Assembly (NCBI GenBank): GCA_038503035.1
Contig: JAVSML010020776.1
Location: forward strand, 261,951 to 325,950
DNA from: Crocodylus rhombifer
Lineage: Eukaryota > Chordata > Crocodylia > Crocodylidae
Length of the DNA: 64,000 nucleotides
Direction: 5' to 3'
Position 1 is the first letter of the stretch. Each line of letters begins with the position of its first letter. Positions 33,907 through 43,900 of this stretch are shown piece by piece. Below the pieces are notes generated by a model. The model ran no database searches. It saw only the letters and a list, made by a program, of their open reading frames with translations, and was not told the origin of the DNA. The translations under genes were made by a program, and so were the position numbers.

Positions 33907-36900
33907 TGCTCTAGCTCCATGCAGAATGCATCTCCGTGGCTGGGTCAGGAGGAGGACATGGCGACTTTCTTAGCCCGTCGTAATCTCCACTCTGCCGGTC
34001 AGGAGGCTTTTCCTTTGCTTGTTAAAAAGTAAGGTATGTGATTCGACATCTGAGGATTGTTGAACATAATTGATTAAGGAATCTGTTTAGAAGTTCAATG
34101 CTGTGTCTTCCTTTTGATCAGCTGGTAGATGCTAGTGGCAAACTACAGTAGTTACACTCATTACTCTTCGTGAAGGGCACAATACTGATCCCTCCCCATC
34201 CCCAAATGCACATGCAAATAGTCTGAGGTTTATATGAAGTGAAGCCATGCTATAACAGAAACACATTATTGCATCCTAATAGACCCAAAGCATGGGTCAA
34301 CATAGGACTAGGACTGGATACACAGAATAGTGTTGGTGTCACTGTGGCCTATAGACAGCTGCCTGCAAAGTGAACGGGTGCAACATGGATACGTCAAAGT
34401 TATGGATGTAAAGGGATTTGGGTCCAGGAAGCTTGACCTTGAGCCCCTAACCTGGCCACTGCTCTTGCCAACCACCTGAGGAAGAACGTCTTGCATGAGA
34501 AAGCTCTTCTGACTTTATTCCAACCACACAGTGGGTCCAATAAGAGAAATTTTCCTAAGAAATCTTTGCTTCTGGTCAACCTTAGGAAGAGTTCCTTGAA
34601 CTGGAGCTTTGAGACCAACACAGGTGGCTTTGGACTTGGAGGAAATTTGATTCTAAAAATGGCAATGCAGGCATCTGCATTCCTTGCATCTTAAGTGATT
34701 TCTACATCCAGTTTGCAAGGACAAGAAATGCTGTTCTGATTGAATCATCCCAGGCACCTCTAGCTTCATTCTTTCTTGCCTGATGCATTGCAAGCTTCCT
34801 TAACCATGTCCTCATGCCAGTCTGAGTAGAACTTCGCTTCTACAAGGTGAACAGGAATTATTACTAATATTGGTGTAAAAGCCAGTGCCTCTGGCACAGG
34901 AAGAGGGCAACATTTTTATGTAGTGGCTTTTCCAAAACAGAATGCAGTCAAATTTGCAGTGTGTTTGAGACCTGATTTGAAATGCTCTAAAATATTTTAC
35001 AGAACCACTTCTCAGAAATGCTGAGTCACAACGGCTAATCAAGAGACAAACATGCTTATTTGGAAATAGTAAGTCCTTCCTCCAAGAATGTTTTGTATCA
35101 GCATCTTACTGTGGGAGCATATTTAGATGGTCACGTTAATTCTATAAACATTTTGCATTTCTGACTAAGTGGGTAAGTAGAAGAATGCAGGAACTAAAGA
35201 CAATGAGGGTTTATTAATTCAAAGCTGCAGCAGTGAAACAATGCAAGAGAGAAGTCTACCAGTTTCAGTCCCATGAGGAAGAGGTGCAGACACTGGTATG
35301 ACCTGGTTCATAAGCCACAACACCGCAGGACCTGAAAGTGTACAATCCCTGCCTTGACTGTGCTGGGGGAGACGTTCTTTGTGAGCTGTCAAACGTGAGA
35401 CTTGGATCAAATGGAAACCAACCTTGCAGGAGGTCTGAAGTTATTTTAGAGTAATCAAGGTCCACATATGGAGATGTGTGGTTGCTTCGTGAATTAAAGC
35501 TTTGTGTTTGGATCAGTAGTGGTTGTGCTATGTTTCTATCTTAAATCCTTTTGTTAACAAATACACCCACTGGATGGCTGGATAGCACCTGGCTTTTATG
35601 TGCCATGCATTTTCTTCTCTCCTGTTTGCTGGAAAGGGGAAAAGAGCACTGTGGAATTTTTCTCTACCTACTTGCCTCTTCCTCCTTGCTCAGGTGGGTG
35701 TAACTTTCGAGTGGGGTACAGGGTTGGAGGTTCTGATTCAAAATGTGCCCTGGCGATCCTGGATGCCTTGTGAATCCTGCTGCTCCCAACTTGGTAGAGA
35801 ACACTTTTGCTCTTACACTGAGAAGCTGGTGCTTGGCCTACAATGTCTTGAGCAACTGCCAGGCATATGCTATCATTAGGTGGGCTGCCTGAGCTGCCAC
35901 ATGGATGGGTGTCCAAGATGGGTTTGTCTTATCTGGCTATAATGGTCCCACTGGGGAGATGCGATTCCTATGCAGAAGACAGGTCCATCCTTTGAGAGAG
36001 CTATACCGTGGGTTTGCATTTTGATTTCCCAGGGCTAAGCATGACATTTCCATAGGGTTTGCTCCCTATGAAAAAGCTCCAGCTTTGCCCCTATAGTGGA
36101 AGGTGGTCTTGTTGCTTATGGCTCTCTGGTATGGAGACTGCTGTTGCTGCCGGTGGGCCTGGTTCTGAGAAGGCTGTACCCCAAATCTTAGGAGTGCAAG
36201 TGTAAAGCACCCATTCCTTGTTCCTGAGGTGCATGGTTAGCAGAAAGGGGATTACATGACAGAATTTAAGAAGGAAAACTCCCTGCAATGTCTAGAGGAT
36301 CACTACGCCACCTTCTACAGGACTCCTCACCTTCACATGGTACCAACAGTGGCAACAGCTTCCACTGCTTCCGGTCTCACGGGACAGTGTCAGGATTGTA
36401 TTTAGCAACCAATAATATATGCCCCAGAATGCACACAGCTGGGAAGTCACTGTATAATTACACATAGGGAAGAAGAGAGTCTGTAGATGGGGAATTTCCC
36501 TGCTTTCCCCCAAAGCAAATTAATGGTTAATGGGCCAGGGTAAGGACCCTGGGCTTCAGAAAAGCTGACTTTGACTCACTCAGGGAACTGATGGGCAGGA
36601 TCCCCTGGGAGGCCAGAGTGAAGGGGAGAGGAGTCCAGAAGAGCTGGTTGTACTTCAAAGCGTAAAAGTCAGCACCAGTTAGGATGCTGAAGATGGTTCG
36701 CATGCAAATTTCAGTTCTCATCTGCTTCCTGGACAAATATTCAGAGGTGAATACAGAAAAAGTGACATGCTGAGTCAAGAAGGACAGGGGAAGATGAGGG
36801 CCTGACAGCACTGAGCTTAGATCCTCCTCTGAAATGCCAAAGTCCAAGTCATGCTTTCCCGTCATAAAGGATGAGCAGGAAGGGAAGGAAATGAAACTAA

Positions 36901-37081
36901 GACTTCCTGTTGGTTGTTTTATCCACTTGGTGGATAAAAAAAATAAAAGTTTAGATGTGAAATGGGAGCAGATGCCAGATCTCAGGCTTCTCTCTGAATG
37001 TCATCTCCAGCCCTGGCTAAGTGCCAGGCTTGGTTCGTGCTTTGCTTTCAAGGGATTTTTGTCTGAGGAACTAGAACAGAC
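33907..37081. other. RTEL1-TNFRSF6B intergenic region, second part
   Basis: About 3.2 kb without a recognised exon, RNA gene or repeat family. Confidence 0.4.
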
Positions 37082-37321
37082 CAGTGACGCTCAATCGCAT
37101 GAGTGGTGTGAACTGGATCAGCCCCATGCTGTCCAGTCCAGGCTATCCAGCCCACGGGGCTCCCTGGGCATCAGGATGTTGACAGTAGGGGAGCTGCAAT
37201 TAGCTGCCACTGGTCCCCCTGGCACTAGGTTTTTGGAGCCATGGGGGGCCCTGCTGGCTGGATGACAGCTCTGCGGGCCAAACCCAGCTCACTGGGCTGG
37301 GCTAGAGGTTGAGCACCCCTG
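37082..37321. mobile_element. Non-autonomous hAT-type element, 240 bp
   Basis: The left end CAGTGACGCTCAATC and right end GAGGTTGAGCACCCCTG form imperfect inverted repeats. Flanking octamers GAACAGAC (37074-37081) and GAATAGAC (37322-37329) match at 7 of 8 bases, an 8-bp target duplication. The interior is GC-rich and non-coding. Confidence 0.75.
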
Positions 37322-37544
37322 GAATAGACCACTGGGAGCCAAAGCCCTTGCATCCAGAACTGACAGGTAGTTTGGATGCTCCCACTGTTGCAGGGCTCAG
37401 CTGAGAGTGACCTGATGTCCTAGGCATGCTGAGCTCTGGCTCTCTACCGATCAGGGTCCCCAGCGGCATCTAGGTAGGGGACTACCCTCATCTTTTTTCA
37501 TTTTAACGCTCTGGTGATGGAGTTTAGACCCCCTTGCCTCCCTG

Positions 37545-38360
37545 CCCTATCACATGCACTTGGAGAAGGTGGTGATTAGGAACAGTCAGCCTAGATTCAC
37601 CAGGGGCAGGTCATGCCTGACCAACCTGATTGCTTTTTATGACTGGCTCTGTGGATGCAGAGAAAGCAGTGGATGTGAATACCTTGACTTCAGCAAGACT
37701 TTTGGTAGTTTCCCACCATTCTTACAATCAAGCTAAGTAAGTACAGGTTGGATGAATGGACCTTAAGGTCAATAGAAAACTGGCTCCATCATCAGGCTCA
37801 AAGGGTAGTAATAAATTACTTGATGTCTAGCTGGCAGCTGATATCAAGTGCAGTGTCCCTGTTCAGCATTGGGGCCCACATCTGGAGTCCCATGTCCAGT
37901 TGTGGACCCCCCGCTACAGAAAGGATGTGGACACATTGGAGAGAGTCCCCGAGGGCAATGAAAATGGTTTGGAGGCTGGGGGACATGATTTGTGAGGAGA
38001 GGCTGAGGGAAGTGGGCTGATTTAGTCTGGAAAAGAGACGTGAGGAGGGATTTAATAGCAGTCTTCAACTCCCTGAAGCGGGGTTCGAAAGAGGCTGGAG
38101 CTGGGCTGTTCTCAGTGGGGGCAGACAACAGGACAAGGAGCAACGGGCTCCAGTTGCAGCAAGGGATGTTGAGGTTGGATATTAGGAAAAACTCTCTCGC
38201 TAGGAGGGTGATGAAGCACTGGGACAGGTCACCCAGAGCCGTGGTGGAGCCTCCATCCGTGGACAAAGCCTTGGCTGGGGTGATGGAGTTGGGGCTGGTC
38301 CTGCTGGGACTAGATGTGACCTCCTGAGGTCCCTTCCCCCCTCACGTTCTATGATTCTGT
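37545..38360 (+). mobile_element. CR1 LINE, internally deleted old copy
   Basis: It starts in RT (QPRFTRGRSCLTNLIAFYDW), jumps over motifs B and C, and resumes in the tail (RLGDMICEERLRE) before the usual 3' end. Several frameshifts. Confidence 0.85.
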
Positions 38361-38640
38361 GCACACATGAATGCACACATGGACACACACACACACGTAC
38401 ACATGCACACCTACACACGTTCACATGCACACCTCCGGTCATGTGCACACGTACACACATGTGCAGGTACAGGTCACGTGTACACACATGTACACACACA
38501 GGTACATACATACACACACGTGGTCACGTGTAAACCCACATGCACACAAGCATACACATGCACATACATGCGCTGACTAGTCCACACCTACATGTGCGCA
38601 CGCACACACCTGCACGCAGGACACATGCCTGTGCGCACAC
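38361..38640. repeat. CA-rich simple repeat (acacatgcacac type)
   Basis: About 280 bp of imperfect alternating purine-pyrimidine sequence built from 'acacatgcac' and 'acacgtacac' units. It directly abuts the GC-rich TNFRSF6B promoter and could adopt Z-DNA. Confidence 0.9.
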
Positions 38641-38960
38641 GCACACAGCCCCCCGCCCCGCCCGCCCGCCGCGCCGCTTCCCCGCCCCGTGGGGGCTGCT
38701 GCGGGGGCCGCGGCCGGGCCGGGCCGGGCGGGCGGCGGCCGAGCCAGAGGGAATTCCGGGTCTTCCCCGGGGCGGGCTGGGCGCCGGCTATAAAGCGGCG
38801 GGCGCGGAGCGGAGCGGCAGCAGCAGCCGCCAGCCCCAGCCTGGCGCGGTAAGGGGTAGGGGCAGGGGTGCGGGTGCGGGTGCGGGTGCGCGGACGGGGC
38901 GGGCCCCGGGGACTTGCCCTGCCTCGGCAGCTGAGCTGAACCCTTCCAGCTCGTCCCCTT
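38641..38960 (+). promoter_or_regulatory. TNFRSF6B: TNFRSF6B CpG-rich promoter with TATA box and kappaB-like site
   Basis: CpG density jumps sharply here. GC boxes (CCGCCC type) lie at about 38650-38672. A kappaB-like site GGGAATTCCG lies at 38749-38758 and a TATA box TATAAAG at 38789-38795, placing the start at about 38815-38825. Human TNFRSF6B is known to respond to NF-kappaB, so the site is plausible; binding is inferred, not shown. Confidence 0.75.
38818..38848 (+). other. TNFRSF6B: TNFRSF6B exon 1, non-coding (start approximate)
   Basis: Short GC-rich segment from about 25 bases after TATAAAG to the strong donor GCGCG|GTAAGG at 38848/38849. It has no ATG. The exact start is not visible in the sequence. 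Confidence 0.55.
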
Positions 38961-39879
38961 GGCTGGCCGGGGCCAGCGCCACACTGCCTCTGCCAGGCCG
39001 CTGGGCAGGGGAAGAGAAGCCATCCTCCTGGGGTCCATCCTCCGGCCCCTCTGCTGACCCCCCTCAGCCACTGTCGCTGCTGAAACCCGGGGCCAGAAGA
39101 TGCCCGGTGCTGCTCAGCCTCCAGAGCTCCTGCCACCTGGGTGGCTCACATCTGTCAGCTCACCTTTGCTCCTTCTCTCCCATCTTTCTGCAGGGCTCCG
39201 CTGTGCCAGCTCCTTTCTTTGCAACCTCACCCTTGCTCAAAGCCTCCAAGGTCCCGTGCCAGGCAAAGCGCTCTTTCGCTTCCCCCACGCTGCCTGCTTC
39301 TGGAGCTAGGGAGAAGTGCCGCTCGCTGTGCTTTCCCTTGGATCTTTCTCCACTCTGCCTGAATCCCAATCTGCCTGTTTCCTCACTTGGGTGGATGCAG
39401 TCCTCTCTTCTCTGCTCTCCTGCATGCCATAGAGATCCCATGGACTCTGGAGAGATGGCTCTTTTCACTCCAGCAACTGGGACCAAATGGCTGGGCTCTC
39501 GAGTGAGTCTCCCAAGCCTGGTCAGTGCTGCCCACTCCTGTCTCAGATTCTAGGCATTCCCCCATCTCTGTCTACTCACAGCTCCTCTGCTCTCTCCTGG
39601 ATGCTCCCTGCAGTAGGACTCGTGCTACAGCCGTGCCAGCGTGGTGGTGGCCCATCATGGGAGTCACCGTCCTGAATAACCATCTTGCATTCCAGAGCAG
39701 CCCGTCCACACCGAAACCCTATGCTTGGGCTGGTGGAGTGTTGTGGATGTGACTCCAGTAACAGCTCTGGTTATTTAAGCTGTTTAAAATTGTGTCCAGG
39801 AGTGAGAAAATGTGACTGTCCGTGAGTAGTTCTTTACTGTGTCTGTCTCTCTTACCCTCTATGCAATGCTGCTTACCAG

Positions 39880-40013
39880 GAGAAGCCAACCTGAGGTCCA
39901 GTCCCAAGCCACCAGAGACCTCTTTGATGGCCACCACTTCAGTGACTGCAGCTGCTGCAACCCTCAGTGCTATGCAAGCCCTGTGTACGCTGGAGGCAAG
40001 TCATTTATCCATG
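39880..40013 (+). other. TNFRSF6B: TNFRSF6B probable exon 2: leader, possible N-terminal codons
   Basis: A pyrimidine-rich tract and TTACCAG precede 39880, and the exon ends CCATG|GTAAGG. It is open throughout in the frame of the next exon. Its last codon is ATG (40011), giving Met-Trp-Met-Phe after splicing. Upstream in-frame ATGs are at 39927 and 39972, the latter starting MQALCTLEAS, loosely like the human start MRALEG. The translation start is therefore uncertain. The exon call rests on splice signals and frame alone. Confidence 0.5.
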
Positions 40014-40526
40014 GTAAGGTGTCATCTGTGTTTGATGTTATAGGAGGAATGGGGAACCAAAGATAGTCTGGACCCTTAAAGTCTTCATATTCCCAGAAGC
40101 GTTAGGATCAGTGTGGGAAAGCATTTGTGTCTTCTTTATGTGGAAAAAAGCTCTCAATAAAAACCTTGTTTTCTAAAAAGGTTCCCGATAGCAGTGCTGT
40201 CCTACCTCGTCTTCCCTTTTCTTTCATCCTCTCCTTCAATTCCAGTAAGTTGCTTGTCTTTCTCTCGTCCCCTTCCTGTCTCTTTGCATGAGTGCTGTTG
40301 CTTTCTGCCTTTCCTGTGTTTCTCCTGCTGCATCCGGCAGAAGCAAGTAGGGTTGTGATGCTAGCTTTGCTGGCTGCTTGATGGGCACTGGTTGCTCCAT
40401 CCGCTAAGTCAGCTCTGTAACATGAATTGCTTCTTCTGGCTGCAGTGGCTATTTGAGCAACCCACTCCAGTAATGGTAACGTGCCACTGCAAGATGTTAA
40501 GGGTTATTTGTTCCTTTTTCCCTTAG

Positions 40527-40902
40527 TGGATGTTTGGTCTCCTGCTTTCCCTGACTGTGCTTGGCTCCAGCTCTGCACCCACCTACCCATGGAGAGATCC
40601 CATGACTAGAGAAAGAATCATGTGCCAGCAGTGCCCGCCAGGGACCTTTGTGGCACAGCACTGTACCAAAGACAGACAGACTGTGTGTAAACCATGCCCA
40701 GAGCTGCACTACACGCAGTACTGGAACTACCTGGACGAGTGCCGCTACTGCAACATCATCTGTGGAGAGCAGGAGGTAGAAGTCCACCAGTGCAATGCCA
40801 CTCACAACCGCGTGTGCCAGTGCCAGGAGGGCTATTACTCCAACTCTGAGTTCTGCATCAGGCACTCTGAATGCCCCTTGGGGCACGGCGTGGTGAAACC
40901 AG
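40527..40902 (+). CDS. TNFRSF6B: TNFRSF6B exon: signal peptide, CRD1-CRD2 and start of CRD3
   Basis: Acceptor TTTCCCTTAG, donor CCAG|GTATGT. It encodes APTYPWRD, CQQCPPGTF (CRD1) and YTQYWNYLDECRYCN with ATHNRVCQC (CRD2), closely following human TPTYPWRD and YTQFWNYLERCRYCN. Confidence 0.95.
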
Positions 40903-43900
40903 GTATGTACCAGTGCTGGGGAACTGAGGGGACAGGCACATGTGTAAAGTTCTCTTAGGTCTTAGGCAGCTACTGATCTATCAAAATCTGGAAGAGGCCT
41001 CTTAGAAAGCAAGTTGATTCTCTCCCCATGGGTCTGTAGCACTGACCTCTGCTAGACATAATGTCAGAGCAGCTCATGACATATCACCAGTTGGACACCC
41101 GATGCTGAAGGTGATGAAATGGTAAAGCAGGGTGGGTTAACTAAAGAGGGGTCTGCTTCCTGCCACGCTGCTAGGATAGCCGTGACCACCTCCACCACAG
41201 GACTCCTGTCTAGAGCCTTTATTTGGCAATGTGGCTGGCACACAAGATGCAGGCAGGCAAAAGGAAATAAAACCAACAATGGAACAAGACAAGCAGTGTT
41301 GTCACCATAGCGCTTGAGGACATGGTGCCTGGGTGAGATTTGGGTGAACAAAGGGGTTTGCGAAATGTGTGGGTTTTCCCCAGCACCATCTGTTTGGCTT
41401 CTTTTTATAGCCTCCTATGCCATGGTATCTAAACTCTTCCCCACGTCTTCATCTGCACAAAGACATCTTTCCTCTTTCCTCCTCCCCTGCTCCCACCCTT
41501 CCCTCCAGCCAGCAGGGAGTGGGTTCTGTCTCTTTTGCTTGCTGAGACATGGTGTGTTGCAAGCAGGCTTAGTCGAAACAGCGGATTTCTTTGGCTAGGT
41601 CCAGAGCGCTCCAGATTATTGGGGCAGTTTGGGGGAATGCCTTGTCTGGTGGCTGAGGCTGAGGATTCCCCTATTCCTCCAGGGTGAAGCTATTGAGAGC
41701 AGTTCCCTTTTAGGTAAAGCCACTCCATTTGAGCTGGGGCTCCAATACAGTGGTGAGGAGGACCGTGTGAGCAGACAGACAGCAGTGATGGGACGCTAGC
41801 GCAGGGGAGTGGAAGACCAGAGCAGGGTCCTCTCTGCGGTTAGTCCCAGGCTGCTGCGTTCTGAACCTTCTCTGCCTTTTTATAGGTTAATGCTTCAGCT
41901 CTAGGAAATTAGGGTCCTGAGGCCAGAAGCCATGGATGTGATCTCTGCTCAGAAACTCATCAGGGAGGAGAAGGCAGGGCAGGCTTCTCAGTGAAGATAG
42001 ACAGAGTATGTTTCATGGTTGCTGCTGTTTGGGCAGGAAGGAAGTGCTGGAGTGCACTGAGGCACAGGCTGCCTTGATCTATGGGCTGTGGTGTACTGTG
42101 TTATGAGAAAGGCTTGGCTGGAGGATAAAGACCTTGAGCTATGGAGCAATGACCTATGCGGTCAGTGAATTGATAGTGTTGACAGTAGGCCGTGTGGGCT
42201 GCCCTGAGTGTGTGACTGTTTAAATTTCTCCCAGGGCTCTGCTGTTTTCAGTCATTAGCACAAGACCAATGTTAGCATTTGGTGATCCCTGACCCCTGCA
42301 CTGGGCTTTGTTGTAACCAGCCCTCAAGTCTGGTAACAGCTTGTTCTTTCTGAGGGACAAACACTGGGCCCACATCTAAGCCCCTTCTTTGGTGTTGTAG
42401 GTAAGGACGACATAAATCTACCTCTCTCTGGGACAGTCACTGGTCCTCTCATGCCCAAAGGAAGCTCAAAGCACTGTAGAGATGCAAACTCTTTGCTTTC
42501 TTTCTAAAGAGACTATAGAGTAAAATAACTCTCAACAAGAAAAACTTGCCTAGCTGAGGAGAAGGGAAAGAGGCATAAGCTTTGACTATGATGGGGGCAG
42601 TACAACCAGTTTGTAGGTAAGGAATTTGGGACAGGGCATGTTGCGCAACAGCTTGCTTTGGGGATCTGAGGGATTACATTGAGATGCCAGATGGAAGTTC
42701 TTGGATGAGGATTCATTTCCATCCCTGAAAGGGAGAGGATGCTCTGAGAAGAGTGAGTTCTTCATTGTGGACAGGCTGACACGGCCTTCTTGGCTAGGGG
42801 GAGGTGATCACAAGAGCAGGGAGAAGACGCAACAGCAAAAAGAATGGCTACCTGGGCCACTTCCCTGTTTCTTTTATTCTTGATAATATGTGAAGGGGGA
42901 AAAATCAAATGAGGCCATGGGTGGATCTAGAATTTTGAAAAGGGTAGTGCAGATGGTGAGGTGCATCGTTACATATAAAACACATATTTTTCTCTGGTTA
43001 AAAAGAAACTAGGAACTTTATGCACACTACGGGAGTAGGGCTGTATTATTCAGTTTAAGATTTAAGACAAAACAAATATAAGATGGAAGCAAAAACAACT
43101 AGAACGTCATTGGAACGAGTTAAAAACAATCTGCAGGACTGTGAAACGAGCTTTGTTGCAGAATGGCAGAACAAAGGCTAGCCTGAGTAGTGGAACATCG
43201 AGACCATTAGAAAGAAGAGAGGGTCGTGGAATGATGAGTTTAGAAGGGACCCAGTATATTACAGTGAGTTTTAAGTCAAGTGACTCCCTCAGTGCTGCAT
43301 GACTAGAAATGTTGCCACCACTGCCAGGCAGCTGATTTCAAAATTTGGGTGGACCAGAAATTGTGGGGACATGGGGGTGTGCAAGTGCACCCCGCTCTGC
43401 CCCCGGATTTGTCCCTGAATGAGGCTGCACTTTGTGTCAGGACCATTTTATTTTAAAGCGGCCCCTAATTACATGACCACCGTAAAATTAGGTGGCTCAT
43501 TGCCACAGAGGAATTAGAAGTAGAGTTGAGACTAGTTTAGAAATGGGGCCCTGCGTGTTTAGTACCTCTGCCGGAGCTTACAGCTACATCTGTACAGTCC
43601 ACGTTGCTCTCCACTCCTGCCCTTGCCTTGATTGTGTTTGTGTTGTCACTATACCAACTGTATCAGTTCGAAGGCACAGCCTTCCTGGTGTTATCACTCC
43701 TGACTTTTGGTCAGAGCTCTTCCTACGAATCCAGCATCACAGTACTTGTAAAGCAAATAAAATATCATAGGTCATGCCCATTTTTGCTTTGGCTTTGCCA
43801 GGAGCCCTGCAGATCTGTAAGTGAAAGCAGCATTTCCTTGGGTGAATGTGTGTTGCAAGAACCTTACTGGAATAGCAGCGTGTGCCACAAATTCTGATAA

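Noticed and set aside
38361..38640. CRISPR-like periodicity
   Set aside because: It is a simple CA-rich repeat without unique spacers, in a vertebrate genome.
38540..39553. 337-codon plus-strand open frame
   Set aside because: Runs through the CA repeat, the promoter and intron 1. The content is low-complexity His/Thr and Pro/Ala, as expected from repeat and GC bias.
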